Below are positions 16,099-26,179 of a stretch of 64,000 nucleotides of DNA, one piece after another (the first letter of the stretch is position 1; the number at the start of each line of letters is the position of its first letter). A program made the translations under genes and the position numbers. The DNA comes from Mesorhizobium sp. M1D.F.Ca.ET.043.01.1.1 (lineage in GTDB: Bacteria > Pseudomonadota > Alphaproteobacteria > Rhizobiales > Rhizobiaceae), in contig NZ_CP034444.1 of NCBI RefSeq assembly GCF_003952385.1, forward strand, positions 3,472,001 to 3,536,000, written 5' to 3'. The notes below the pieces were generated by a model. It did no database searches. It worked only from the letters and a program-made list of their open reading frames with translations, and was not told the origin of the DNA.

Positions 16099-16776
16099 TC
16101 AACCTTGGGCGTGCAGGCTGTAGCCGGTGTTGCGCACCGTGTGGATGAGCGGCACCTCGAACGGCCTGTCCACCTTGGCCCTGAGCCGGCTGATATGGGT
16201 CTCGACGACGCTGGTCTTGGGATCGAAGTGAAAATCCCAGACGCGCTCCAGCAGCATGGTTCGGGTAATCACGCGGCCCTCGCCGCGCATCAGCACCTCG
16301 AGCAGGCTGAATTCCCGGGGCTGCAGGTCGATCACCTGGCCCTGCCGGGTCACGCGGCGCATGATCAGGTCCATTTCGAGATCGGCGACGCGCAGGCTGG
16401 TCTTCTGCTCCTGCGCCGCCGGCCGCCGGCCGAGCGCGTTGATGCGGGCGAGCAGCTCGGAAAAGGCGAAAGGCTTGACGAGATAGTCGTCGCCGCCGGC
16501 CTCGAGCCCTTCGACCCGGTCGTCGACGCCGCCGATCGAGGTCAGGAATATGGCCGGCGTCGTGACGCCCGCCGCGCGCACCGCCTTGATCATCGACAGG
16601 CCGTCGAGGCCGGGGACCATGCGGTCGGCCACGATGACGTCATAGGCATCGCGGGTCGCCGCGACGAGCGCGTCATGGCCGTTGCGCAGCAGGTCGCAGG
16701 CGTGCCCGGCTTCGCTGAGCCCCCTGACGATGTAGTCGGCCGTCCTTGGGTCATCCTCAACCAGCAGAAGTCGCAT
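16099..16776 (-). CDS. OmpR-family response regulator
   Basis: A 225-residue two-domain regulator. The receiver domain has the acidic pair in LLLVEDDP, phosphoacceptor Asp51 in VIVADRMVPGLDG, Thr79 and Lys101 in YLVKPF. The C-terminal winged helix (about 128-222) ends LIHTVRNTGYSLHAQG. The frame extends upstream to 16917, but the receiver fold starts at this ATG. It is the presumed partner of the kinase at 14203, with the DUF1232 gene between. It is divergent from the methyltransferase-like gene at 16978. Confidence 0.92.
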   Translation of the reverse strand: MRLLLVEDDPRTADYIVRGLSEAGHACDLLRNGHDALVAATRDAYDVIVADRMVPGLDGLSMIKAVRAAGVTTPAIFLTSIGGVDDRVEGLEAGGDDYLVKPFAFSELLARINALGRRPAAQEQKTSLRVADLEMDLIMRRVTRQGQVIDLQPREFSLLEVLMRGEGRVITRTMLLERVWDFHFDPKTSVVETHISRLRAKVDRPFEVPLIHTVRNTGYSLHAQG

Positions 16777-16977
16777 GTTGGCGTATCGTCCGGATTCCAT
16801 CGCAGACGCCATGGTAGCATCGGCGATGAGCCATTCCCACAAGCCGGGCTTACGCGCGCCTGTCCAGCTCCTTACAAATTTGTAAGAATGGCCGAAAATA
16901 CCGATCGGGCCTCGCAATGGGGTTGGAGAAAGGCTAGTGGGGTAACGTCCCGCCCGGGCCGGAGTGACCGAAACCGA

Positions 16978-17610
16978 ATGGCTTACACATTGCTCAAGTC
17001 AGCGCCGAAAGCGTTCGACCAGCACAGGCGCCTGATCGTCGTCCAGGCCGCAGCGGTGGTGGCCATCGTGCTGCTGCTGTTCTCCAAGCCGTTTCTCAGC
17101 GAGGGCTCGAGCGGGCACGAGCTGGTGGAGACGGCCGGCTTCGGCCTCGTGCTCGTCTGCTTCCTCGGCCGGCTGTGGAGCATCCTCTATGTCGGCGGCA
17201 GGAAGAACGACGAACTGATCGTCTCGGGTCCGTTCTCGATGACCCGCAACCCGCTCTATTTCTTCTCGACCATCGGCGCGGTCGGCATCGGGCTGATGTT
17301 CGGATCGGTGCTGGCGGCCGTGACGCTCGGCCTCGCGAGCTTCCTCGTCTTCCGCTTCACTGCCGGCCGGGAGGCCGAGTTCCTGTCCGGCAAGTTCGGC
17401 GCCGCCTACACCGCCTATGCCGAACGGACGCCGCGTTTCTGGCCGAACCCAATGCTTTACCGCGACCAGGATCAGTGGGTGTTTTCCACCGGCGCGCTGA
17501 AAAGCACGTTCCGGGACGGGCTTTATTTCCTGGCCTTGTTCCCGCTCATCGAGACGGTCGAGCATTTTCGCGTGATCGGCATGCTGCCGACCTTGTTCAC
17601 GATCTACTGA
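16978..17610 (+). CDS. Isoprenylcysteine carboxyl methyltransferase-like membrane protein
   Basis: A 210-residue membrane protein with about four to five hydrophobic segments and the ICMT/PEMT family core: VSGPFSMTRNPLYFFSTIG followed by EAEFLSGKFGAAYTAYAERT and PRFWP. These regions bind S-adenosylmethionine and the substrate in family members. Bacterial members are numerous and mostly of unknown substrate; phospholipid or small-molecule methylation are possibilities. The open frame begins far upstream, but the sequence before this ATG overlaps the antisense response regulator gene. The ribosome site (GGAG, 13 bases away) is weak. Confidence 0.85.
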   Translation: MAYTLLKSAPKAFDQHRRLIVVQAAAVVAIVLLLFSKPFLSEGSSGHELVETAGFGLVLVCFLGRLWSILYVGGRKNDELIVSGPFSMTRNPLYFFSTIGAVGIGLMFGSVLAAVTLGLASFLVFRFTAGREAEFLSGKFGAAYTAYAERTPRFWPNPMLYRDQDQWVFSTGALKSTFRDGLYFLALFPLIETVEHFRVIGMLPTLFTIY

Positions 17611-17713
17611 TCGCGATCGGCCCGATTGCACCCAAAAGAAGTCAGCGGCAACGCCTTGAGTCTGGGCTGGCGAAGCATATACGTAAATATAACTTTGGCG
17701 GTCGGCTGGCGCG

Positions 17714-17890
17714 ATGGACGTTCGCATATCGAAACACAATAGGCTCTCGGTGTTCGAGCTCGACGCCTTGCGAGAAGCTTTCAAGCGATCGGTCCGCGAG
17801 AACAACGTCACCGAAATCAAGTGGGCCGAGCACGCCGAGCTTTTCGTGAAACGCATGATCCGCAAGGAAAGCCGCGCCATCCGAGGCTGA
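17714..17890 (+). CDS. Small hypothetical protein, 58 residues
   Basis: A short open frame running from ATG at 17714 to TGA at 17888-17890. The product begins MDVRISKHNRLSVFELDALR and continues with a helical, charged segment (REAFKRSVRENN, then AEHAELFVKRMIRKESRAIR), with no membrane segment or signal peptide. It has a clean start and stop and a plausible amino-acid mix. The evidence for translation is only this composition; no convincing ribosome site is visible. I do not recognise the family. It lies 103 bases after the methyltransferase-like gene. Confidence 0.5.
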   Translation: MDVRISKHNRLSVFELDALREAFKRSVRENNVTEIKWAEHAELFVKRMIRKESRAIRG

Positions 17891-17968
17891 CCTGACCTGC
17901 CCGATGCCTGGGCTTAAAGCACGTCGCGTGGGAATGATTCACGCGCCCCGCTTCAAATCTTTGATTTC

Positions 17969-18016
17969 AAGCATGTCTTTGTCCCGAAACCGGTCCCACT
18001 TTCGGGAGACATGCTT
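17969..18016. repeat. Family E palindromic repeat, copy E1
   Basis: Inverted ends AAGCATGTCT / AGACATGCTT flank an inner CCCGAAACCGG and CACTTTCGGG. The second copy is at 47311. It starts about 80 bases after the small ORF and reaches the stop codon of the membrane protein gene at 18016. The preceding 17915-17945 stretch (GCGTGGGAATGATTCACGCG) is another short inverted repeat. Confidence 0.75.
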
Positions 18017-18234
18017 CAGGTCCGGCCGCCGCCGCGCGCGGCGCGCCTCGTGCTTTCAAAAAGGATCGCCAGACAGCCGACCAGGATCAGGACGCCGCCG
18101 GCGAGCGGCGGCAACGCAAGCAGCTTCACGGCGCCGGCCACCAGGGCAATCAGGAGCAGCGCCAGAAGCGCGAGACTGCCGTCGTCGACGAACATGCCGA
18201 TGAGCTCCTTCAGGACAAGGCGGATGATCCTCAC
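18016..18234 (-). CDS. Small two-segment membrane protein
   Basis: A 72-residue protein with two predicted membrane helices (about residues 20-40 and 44-60) and a basic C-terminus (RRAARGGGRT). Its start overlaps the stop of the larger membrane protein gene by 4 bases, so the two are translationally coupled and probably act together. I do not recognise the family. Confidence 0.75.
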   Translation of the reverse strand: MRIIRLVLKELIGMFVDDGSLALLALLLIALVAGAVKLLALPPLAGGVLILVGCLAILFESTRRAARGGGRT

Positions 18235-18986
18235 CGGGCAATTCCTTCAGCGCGCGCCGCGTGGCTGCCGCGCAGCCGTCGCACCATGGCGAAGGATGCG
18301 GCGGCGATGACGGCAAAGATGGCAAGCAGCGCAAGGTCCTCGCCTGGCCATTCGGCGCCGAGGCCTTCGCCTGTCCAGAACACGCCGAAGCTGGTCAGCA
18401 TCAGGCCGACGACGAATTTGAGCGCATTTTCCGGCACGCGCGCCAACGGCCGGTGCACGGCCAGCCCGATCAGCATCACCAGCATGAAGGCCGCCAGCGC
18501 GCCGAGGCCTGCTTGAAGCGTCCGGCCGTGGGCGCCGCCGACGGCAATGACGATGAACACCACCTCGACGCCCTCGAGCAGCACCGCCTTGAAGGCGGCG
18601 ACGCCGGCCAGATAATCGGCGCGGCGGTCGTCGGCCTGGTGGCTGAGCGCGTCGGTCTCGCGCGAAAAGGCGGCCTCCTCGTCGCGGAGCGCGATGACGC
18701 CGGCGCTGCGCAGGATCGCCTTCCTGAGCCAGCGCATGCCGAACAGGACCAGAAGCACGCCGACCGCGAACTGCAGCAGCGTGATGGGGACGAGCGCCAG
18801 CAGCGGCCCGAAGGCCAGCACCAGCGCGGCCAGCAGGGCGAGCGCCGATGCGGCGCCGGTCAGCGCCGGTCGCCAGCCGCGCGTCACGCCGACCGCGAGC
18901 ACGATTGTGAAGGCTTCGACCACCTCGACGAAGGATGCCAGGAAGGAAGCCGCAACGGTGGAGAGAACGGGCGTCAGCTCATGCAT
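18231..18986 (-). CDS. Multi-pass membrane protein with duplicated acidic motif (COG4280-like)
   Basis: A 251-residue protein with about seven hydrophobic segments. Two similar motifs, SFVEVVEAFTIVLAVG near residue 18 and LLEGVEVVFIVIAVGG near 136, place glutamates inside membrane helices, suggesting an internally duplicated transporter. The arrangement recalls cation exchangers of the GDT1/UPF0016 and LysE-like type, but the match is to motif style, not a proven family. The nearest family I can recall is the uncharacterised COG4280 group. It is translationally coupled to a 72-residue membrane protein downstream. Confidence 0.8.
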   Translation of the reverse strand: MHELTPVLSTVAASFLASFVEVVEAFTIVLAVGVTRGWRPALTGAASALALLAALVLAFGPLLALVPITLLQFAVGVLLVLFGMRWLRKAILRSAGVIALRDEEAAFSRETDALSHQADDRRADYLAGVAAFKAVLLEGVEVVFIVIAVGGAHGRTLQAGLGALAAFMLVMLIGLAVHRPLARVPENALKFVVGLMLTSFGVFWTGEGLGAEWPGEDLALLAIFAVIAAASFAMVRRLRGSHAARAEGIAR

Positions 18987-19188
18987 GAACAGGTGCCGGG
19001 CTCCGTTTTTGCCGCCCCCTTGCCGGATGGCGGGCCGCTTCGGCCTTGTTCAGCAGGCGATGAAGCACAAAGTATGGCGGATGGACAAATCAGGCGCCGG
19101 CGACCGGACATTCGACCGCGGGGGCGAACTTGCGCCCATGCGCAGGCCGGTGCCATAACTCCATGCTCATCGGAGGAAGCGGCTTCAG

Positions 19189-20682
19189 ATGACGTTATCG
19201 GTGAGGGACCTTTCCTTGCACACGCCGATCGACGGCCGGCACCGGCAGATGCTGATCGATGGTGAATGGGGCGATTCGGTGAGCGGCCGGACCCTCGAGA
19301 CGCGCAACCCCGCCACCGGCGCCGTGATCGGCACCGTGCCGCTGTCGGATTCCCGGGATATCGACCTGGCGGTCGCGGCGGCGCGGCGCGCCTTCGAGGG
19401 GCCGTGGAGCCGCTTCAAGCCCTATGAGCGTCAGCAGCTGCTGCTCAAGATCGCCGATCTGATGGAGCGGCATTGGGAGGAGCTTGCGCTTTCCGACACC
19501 ACCGACATGGGCATGCCGGTCACCCGCACCTTGGCCAACAAGAACCGCGTGCTCGGCATGCTGCGCTTCTACGCCGGCATGGCGACGTCGATCCATGGCC
19601 AGACCATCGGCAACTCGCTGCCGGGCGAGATCGTCTCCTTCACGCGCAAGGAGCCGGTCGGCGTGGTCGGCGCGATCATCCCCTGGAATGCGCCCACCGC
19701 CGCCTCGATCTGGAAGATCGGCCCGGCCCTGGCCACCGGCTGCACCATCGTCCTGAAGCCCTCGGAAGAAGCGCCGCTGACGCCGCTTCTGATCGCCGAC
19801 CTGATGCAGGAAGCCGGCGTGCCGCCCGGCGTCGTCAATGTCGTGACCGGAACCGGCGCGGAGGCCGGCGCGCCGCTGGCCGCGCACATGGATGTCGACA
19901 AGCTGGTCTTCACCGGCTCTACCGCCACCGGCCAGGCGATCCTGCGCGCCTCGGCCGCCAACATGAAGCGCGTGTCGCTGGAGCTCGGCGGCAAGTCGCC
20001 GGTGATCGTCCTGGCCGATGCCGACATCGAGCGCGCCGTGCCGGTGGCGGCGATGTCGGTCTTCGCCAATTCGGGCCAAGTCTGCATCGCCGGCTCGCGG
20101 CTCTTCGTCGAGCGGCCGATCTATGAGGAGTTCGTCGAGCGCGTGGCTGGTTTTGCCGCCAGGCTGCGGATCGGCGACGGCGCCGATCCCGCGACCGAGA
20201 TCGGGCCGCTGATCTCGCCAAAACAGCTCGAGCGCGTCAGCGGCTTCATTGCGGACGGCGCGCGCGAGGGCGCGCGGCTGGTGACGGGCGGTCAGCGCAT
20301 CACCGAAGGCGCTTTGGCCGCCGGCAATTTCATGACGCCCGGCATCTTTTCCGGCGTCACCGACGGCATGCGCATCGCGCGCGAGGAAATCTTCGGGCCG
20401 ATCATCTCGGCGCTGCCCTTCGACACGCTGGACGAAGCGGTGCGGCGCGGCAACGACACGCCGTACGGCCTCGGCGCCGGCGTGTTCACCAAGGACGTCG
20501 GCAAGGCGCATCAGCTCGCCAACCGGCTGCGCGCCGGCTCGGTCTGGGTCAACACCTATCACGCGATCGACCCGGCCGTGCCGTTCGGCGGCTACAAGAT
20601 GAGCGGCTACGGCCGCGAGGGCGGCGCCGATCATCTCGAGGAATATCTCAACACCAAAGGCGTATGGATCCGGATCGATTGA
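19189..20682 (+). CDS. Aldehyde dehydrogenase
   Basis: A 497-residue NAD(P)-dependent aldehyde dehydrogenase, normal length for the superfamily. Visible are the cofactor-region VVGAIIPWNAPTAASIWKIG, the catalytic Glu265 in SLELGGKSP, and the nucleophile Cys299 in NSGQVCIAGSR. The C-terminal PFGGYKMSGYGREGG is typical of the betaine/aminobutyraldehyde-type subgroup, but the substrate cannot be assigned. GGAGGAAG lies about 13 bases before the ATG. It is followed after 155 bases by an LLM flavin oxidoreductase, possibly in the same pathway. Confidence 0.93.
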   Translation: MTLSVRDLSLHTPIDGRHRQMLIDGEWGDSVSGRTLETRNPATGAVIGTVPLSDSRDIDLAVAAARRAFEGPWSRFKPYERQQLLLKIADLMERHWEELALSDTTDMGMPVTRTLANKNRVLGMLRFYAGMATSIHGQTIGNSLPGEIVSFTRKEPVGVVGAIIPWNAPTAASIWKIGPALATGCTIVLKPSEEAPLTPLLIADLMQEAGVPPGVVNVVTGTGAEAGAPLAAHMDVDKLVFTGSTATGQAILRASAANMKRVSLELGGKSPVIVLADADIERAVPVAAMSVFANSGQVCIAGSRLFVERPIYEEFVERVAGFAARLRIGDGADPATEIGPLISPKQLERVSGFIADGAREGARLVTGGQRITEGALAAGNFMTPGIFSGVTDGMRIAREEIFGPIISALPFDTLDEAVRRGNDTPYGLGAGVFTKDVGKAHQLANRLRAGSVWVNTYHAIDPAVPFGGYKMSGYGREGGADHLEEYLNTKGVWIRID

Positions 20683-20740
20683 CGGTCTGTATCCGGCTGC
20701 GTTGCGTTGAACCGCCGCTCGGCTTCGACTATCTGCCATG

Positions 20741-20786
20741 CGCAATCCCGAAGCGGGAGCCGTTCTACGCTTTTCCTGGTATTGCG
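20741..20786. repeat. Family D palindromic repeat, copy D2
   Basis: A diverged D element: CGCAATCCCGAAGCGGGAGC on the left and CTTTTCCTGGTATTGCG on the right. It occupies part of the 155-base gap between the aldehyde dehydrogenase and LLM oxidoreductase genes. Confidence 0.7.
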
Positions 20787-20837
20787 TTGGAGCAACACGA
20801 GAGTTCGGGCGGCCGAGCAGGCCCGCCCTGAAGCGGA

Positions 20838-21866
20838 ATGGAGCGCATGAAAAAGATCGGGTTTCTGTCCTTCGGGCATTGGTCGCCGTCGCCGCAATCG
20901 GGCACGCGCTCGGGCGCCGACGCGCTGCTGCAGTCGATCGACCTCGCGGTCGCGGCCGAGGAACTCGGCGCCGACGGCGCCTATTTCCGCGTCCACCATT
21001 TCGCCCGCCAGCTCGGCTCGCCCTTTCCGCTGCTTGCCGCGGCCGGCGCCAAGACCAGCCGTATCGAGCTCGGCACCGCCGTCATCGACATGCGCTACGA
21101 GAACCCGCTCTACATGGCCGAGGATGCGGGCGCCGCTGACCTCATCGCGGGCGGGCGTTTGCAGTTGGGAATCAGCCGCGGCTCGCCGGAGCAGGTGATC
21201 GATGGCTGGCGCTATTTCGGCTACGTGCCGGAAGAGGGCAAGACCGACGCCGACATGGCGCGCCGCCACGCCGAAGTCTTCCTCGAAGTGCTGCGCGGCC
21301 AGGGTTTCGCCCAGCCCAATCCGCGGCCGATGTTTCCCAATCCGCCCGGCCTGCTGAGGTTGGAGCCGTTCTCGGAGGGCTTGCGCGAACGGATCTGGTG
21401 GGGCGCGGCGACCAACGCCACCGCCGAATGGGCGGCCAGGCTCGGCATGAATTTGCAGAGCTCGACGCTGAAATTCGACGAGAGCGGCCAGCCGCTGCAC
21501 ATCCAGCAGGCCAAGCAGATAAGGGCCTACCGCGCCGCCTGGAAGGAAGCCGGCCACGAACGAGAGCCGCGCGTCTCGGTCAGCCGCAGCATCTTTGCTT
21601 TGGTCAACGACATGGACCGCGCCTATTTCGGCGGCAGCGAGGGCGAGGATCATTTCGGCTATATCGAGCCGGAGAAGCGCGCCGTGTTCGGCCGCACCTA
21701 CGCCGCCGAGCCGGACGTGCTCATAGAACAACTCAGGGAAGACCAGGCGATCGCCGAGGCCGACACGCTGCTCTTGACCGTGCCCAACCAGCTCGGCGTC
21801 GACTACAACGCCCATGTCATCGAGGCGATCCTGAAGCACGTCGCGCCGGCGCTCGGCTGGCGGTGA
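20838..21866 (+). CDS. LLM-class flavin-dependent oxidoreductase (luciferase-like)
   Basis: A 342-residue protein with the luciferase-like monooxygenase fold: MKKIGFLSFGHW at the start, AEELGADGAYFRVHHFARQL, and the GRLQLGISRGSPEQVIDGWR segment that lines the flavin site in the family. Such enzymes use FMNH2 or F420H2 to oxidise diverse substrates. An internal ATG three codons in, preceded by GGAG, is the alternative start. It lies downstream of an aldehyde dehydrogenase, as an oxygenase producing an aldehyde would, but the pairing is only suggestive. Confidence 0.9.
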   Translation: MERMKKIGFLSFGHWSPSPQSGTRSGADALLQSIDLAVAAEELGADGAYFRVHHFARQLGSPFPLLAAAGAKTSRIELGTAVIDMRYENPLYMAEDAGAADLIAGGRLQLGISRGSPEQVIDGWRYFGYVPEEGKTDADMARRHAEVFLEVLRGQGFAQPNPRPMFPNPPGLLRLEPFSEGLRERIWWGAATNATAEWAARLGMNLQSSTLKFDESGQPLHIQQAKQIRAYRAAWKEAGHEREPRVSVSRSIFALVNDMDRAYFGGSEGEDHFGYIEPEKRAVFGRTYAAEPDVLIEQLREDQAIAEADTLLLTVPNQLGVDYNAHVIEAILKHVAPALGWR

Positions 21867-21957
21867 TGCTGTCGGCCGCAATCTGCGCCTGCGGCCGAGC
21901 ATTGTCGACTATATCAAGTATGGCTAATATGTCTTGTTTGGGTTGGAAGGACCAACC

Positions 21958-22353
21958 GTGGAGAGGCGTCTCGCAGGCCTCCTGGCTGCGACGCTGGCTT
22001 GCTGGCTGGCGGGTGGCCCATCTTGGTCGCAGGACAGCCCGTCCCACAAATCGATATCCGAAGAAGCGGTGAGAACGGCCAGCGCTCAGAGGTATTCCGA
22101 CCTTCTTGCGATGGAATGTTCGCATGGGCGGTTGTACTCGCGAAGCCAAATTGAAAGGGGTTTCGAGCGTCATTTCGAGGAATTGAGGCTGACACTGATC
22201 GCGGAAGGGTACACAATCGTGCCCGACGCGATCGCGAACGACCCATCCCGTCCAGTTTCGGAGATGGCGTTCGACGCCAGGCGACGGCTTGGCTTCGCGT
22301 CGCAGGCCGGGTGCCTTGCACCGTACTGGCTCGAAGACGATCGCGATTACTGA
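21958..22353 (+). CDS. Secreted protein of unknown function
   Basis: A 131-residue protein from a GTG start preceded by GGAAGGA with a 6-base spacer. A TTG eight codons upstream is open but has no such site. The N-terminus is a signal peptide (ERRLAGLLAATLACWLAGG) with likely cleavage near SWSQ. The mature part has two Cys (MECSHGRLYS and QAGCLAPYW), which could form a disulfide. I do not recognise a domain. It lies between the LLM oxidoreductase and the ribose-type ABC operon. Confidence 0.7.
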   Translation: MERRLAGLLAATLACWLAGGPSWSQDSPSHKSISEEAVRTASAQRYSDLLAMECSHGRLYSRSQIERGFERHFEELRLTLIAEGYTIVPDAIANDPSRPVSEMAFDARRRLGFASQAGCLAPYWLEDDRDY

Positions 22354-22393
22354 ACCGTGTCGCCGGTTTTTGACGCCTGATTTTCAGAGATGA

Positions 22394-22423
22394 TTGACAC
22401 CTGGCAAGTCTGAACCCTATTTT
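22394..22423 (+). promoter_or_regulatory. Probable sigma-70 promoter of the ribose-type ABC operon
   Basis: TTGACA at 22394-22399 and TATTTT at 22418-22423 with an 18-base spacer. The predicted start point is near 22430, at the left edge of the 26-bp palindrome, so a repressor bound there would block transcription. Confidence 0.65.
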
Positions 22424-22427
22424 GGTG

Positions 22428-22453
22428 CGTAATCGGTTACGTAACCGATTACG
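22428..22453. promoter_or_regulatory. Perfect 26-bp palindromic operator, LacI-type
   Basis: The left half is CGTAATCGGTTAC and the right half is its exact reverse complement, GTAACCGATTACG. It lies immediately downstream of the predicted -10 box and 23 bases before the start of the binding-protein gene. The even symmetry with a central CG is typical of LacI-family sites, and a LacI regulator is encoded at the end of this operon (26180), so it is the likely binding protein. Confidence 0.75.
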
Positions 22454-22476
22454 GCTCATTAAAAGTGGAGGAAAGC

Positions 22477-23448
22477 ATGAGCAAGATTTCAAATACGCAT
22501 GGGCTCGAGCTGGGCTCGTTCTCGCGTCGCCAGTTCCTCAAGACCAGCGCGCTCGCCGCGGGCGCGCTCGCGCTGCCGCTCGGACCGGCGCTCGCCGCCG
22601 ACAAGCCGAAGGTCGGCCTGGTCATGAAGTCGCTCGCCAACGAGTTCTTCAAGCAGATGCAGGCCGGCGCGGAGGCGTACGCGGCCAAGAACAAGGACAA
22701 GTTCGATTTCGCCGCCGTCGGCATGAAGGACGAGCGCGACTTCGCCGCCCAGGTCGACGCGATCGAGAACTTCATCACCCAGAACTACAACATCATCGTC
22801 GTCGCGCCCGCCGATTCGAAGGCCATGGTCACCCCGATCGCCAAGGCGCTGAAGGCCGGCATCAAGGTCATCAACATCGACGTCGCGCTCGACGAGAAAG
22901 CCAAGAAGAAGGCCGGCGTCGATCTCGCCTTCTTCGGTCCGGACAACCGTGCCGGCGCCAAGCTTGCCGGCGACGCGCTCGGCAAGGCGCTGGGCAAGGG
23001 CGGCAAGGTCGTCATCCTCGAGGGCAATCCGGAGGCCGACAACGCCAAGCAGCGCAAGCTCGGCTTTGACGATTCGGTGAAGGAGTACAAGCTGAAGCTG
23101 CTCGACTCCAAGACGGCGCATTGGGAGACCGAGGAAGCCAACACCCTGATGACCAACTTCCTCACCCAGCACCCGGACATCCAGGGCGTCATGGCGGCCA
23201 ACGATTCGATGGCGCTCGGCGTCGTCAAGGCGATCGACGCGGCCGGCAAGTCGGGCCAGATCAAGGTCGTCGGCTTCGACAACATCCCGGCCGTCGGCCC
23301 GCTGCTGAAGGAAGGCAAGATGCTCGCCACCGTCGAGCAGTATGGCGCGCAGATGGCGGCGATGGGCATCGACTACGGCCTGCGCGAGCTTGCCGGCGAG
23401 AAATTTTCCGGCTGGGTCAAGACGGACGTCAAGCTGATCACGGCATGA
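22477..23448 (+). CDS. Sugar ABC transporter periplasmic binding protein (ribose type)
   Basis: A 323-residue solute-binding protein of the periplasmic-binding-protein-4 / RbsB-like fold. The N-terminus has a twin-arginine signal (SFSRRQFLKTSALAAGALA) with likely cleavage after ALAA. The binding fold begins KPKVGLVMKSLANEFFKQM, with VVAPADSKAM and VMAANDSMALGVVKAI motifs typical of pentose, ribose or inositol binders. An upstream in-frame GTG is not used because GGAGGAAA lies directly before the ATG chosen. It heads an operon with its ATPase, permease and LacI regulator. A Tat rather than Sec signal is slightly unusual for this family. Confidence 0.93.
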   Translation: MSKISNTHGLELGSFSRRQFLKTSALAAGALALPLGPALAADKPKVGLVMKSLANEFFKQMQAGAEAYAAKNKDKFDFAAVGMKDERDFAAQVDAIENFITQNYNIIVVAPADSKAMVTPIAKALKAGIKVINIDVALDEKAKKKAGVDLAFFGPDNRAGAKLAGDALGKALGKGGKVVILEGNPEADNAKQRKLGFDDSVKEYKLKLLDSKTAHWETEEANTLMTNFLTQHPDIQGVMAANDSMALGVVKAIDAAGKSGQIKVVGFDNIPAVGPLLKEGKMLATVEQYGAQMAAMGIDYGLRELAGEKFSGWVKTDVKLITA

Positions 23449-23582
23449 GGCTAGCAAGGGCGCCGGCACTCCCTCTGGCGCCTTCCATTCGCTTGTCTCA
23501 TCATCGCCGCCGGCAGAGCGTCGGCGGCGATGACGCGCTCGTACCGCCGTTGCGGTAGAAGAGCGCCATTCAGGATTGCTGC

Positions 23583-25081
<1,499 letters not shown>

Positions 25082-25085
<4 letters not shown>

Positions 25086-26098
25086 GCGAGACGTCCCAAT
25101 CCCTCGTGTCGGCGCCGGTTTCCCCCGGGCGGGCGAAGTTCCTGCGCTTTCTCGTGCGCGACGCCGGCGTGCTGCTCGCCCTGGTGCTGATCACGCTGTT
25201 CTTCTCAGTCAGCGCGCCCTATTTCGCCACGCCCGGCAACGCGCTCAAGATCTTCGTGCAGATCGCCATCAACACGGTGCTGGCTGCCGGCATGACCTTC
25301 GTCATCCTCACCGGCGGCATCGACCTGTCGGTCGGTTCGGTGCTGGCGCTCTGCACCGTGGTCGGCGCCACCGTCATGATCAATGAGAGCCTGTCGCCGG
25401 CGGTGGCGATCACGCTGGCGCTGCTCGCCTGCATGGCGACGGGCGCGGTCTGCGGCTTCCTCAACGGCTGGATCTCGACGCGCTGGAAGATCCCGTCCTT
25501 CATCGTCACGCTCGGCATGCTCAACATGGCGGCGGGCGCGGCCCGCGTCGTCAGCGACAATTCGACCATCACCGGCCTGCCGCAGAGCTTCGTCGATTTC
25601 GGCAATCTCATCATCGGCGGCTTCCTGCCGTCGATCTTCCTGGTCGCGGTGCTGGTGATCGCGGCCGGCTGGTTCGTGCTGCGCTTCACCGTCTTCGGCC
25701 GCATGATCTTCGCCGTCGGCACCAATGACGAGGCGGTGCGGCTCTCCGGCCACAATCCGGATTTCTACAAGGTCGCGGCCTTCACCATCAGCGGCCTGAC
25801 GGCCGGCATCGCGGCGATGGTCTATCTTTTGCGCCTCAATATCGGCAGTCCGATCGCCGGCGTCGGCTACGAGCTCAACGCGATCGCCGCCGTCATCATC
25901 GGCGGCACCAGCCTCAGCGGCGGCAAGGGCTCGATCGTCGGCACGCTGGTCGGCGCCTGCATCCTGCAGGTCTTGAGCACCGGGCTGCAGCTCCTCGGCG
26001 TCGGCGACAATTTCAAACCGATCGTGATCGGCCTTGTCATCGTGCTCGCCGTCATTCTAGACGCTTATCGGGAGAGGCTGTTGCGGAGGATCCGCTAG
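25082..26098 (+). CDS. Sugar ABC transporter permease (RbsC type)
   Basis: A 338-residue permease with about eight to ten hydrophobic segments. The TFVILTGGIDLSVGSVLALC motif and IIGGTSLSGGKGSIVGTLVG are characteristic of CUT2 permeases. The start overlaps the ATPase stop (ATGA). An upstream extension in this frame lies inside the ATPase gene and is not used. The stop codon lies at the edge of repeat D3. Confidence 0.94.
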
Positions 26099-26145
26099 AG
26101 CGGTTCAAGGAAAAGTGCATAGCGGTTTTCCGTCCGGAGTTGCGT
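26096..26145. repeat. Family D palindromic repeat, copy D3
   Basis: The copy reads TAGAGCGGTTCAAGGAAAAG on the left and GTTTTCCGTCCGGAGTTGCG on the right, inverted relative to D1. It begins at the permease stop codon and separates the permease gene from the LacI gene. Confidence 0.75.
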
Positions 26146-26179
26146 AGGAAATCCAGGGAGTCACCGGGACCAAGGGACC

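Noticed and set aside
16009..16977. Long N-terminal extension of the methyltransferase-like gene
   Set aside because: It is antisense to the response regulator gene, and the membrane domain starts after 16978.
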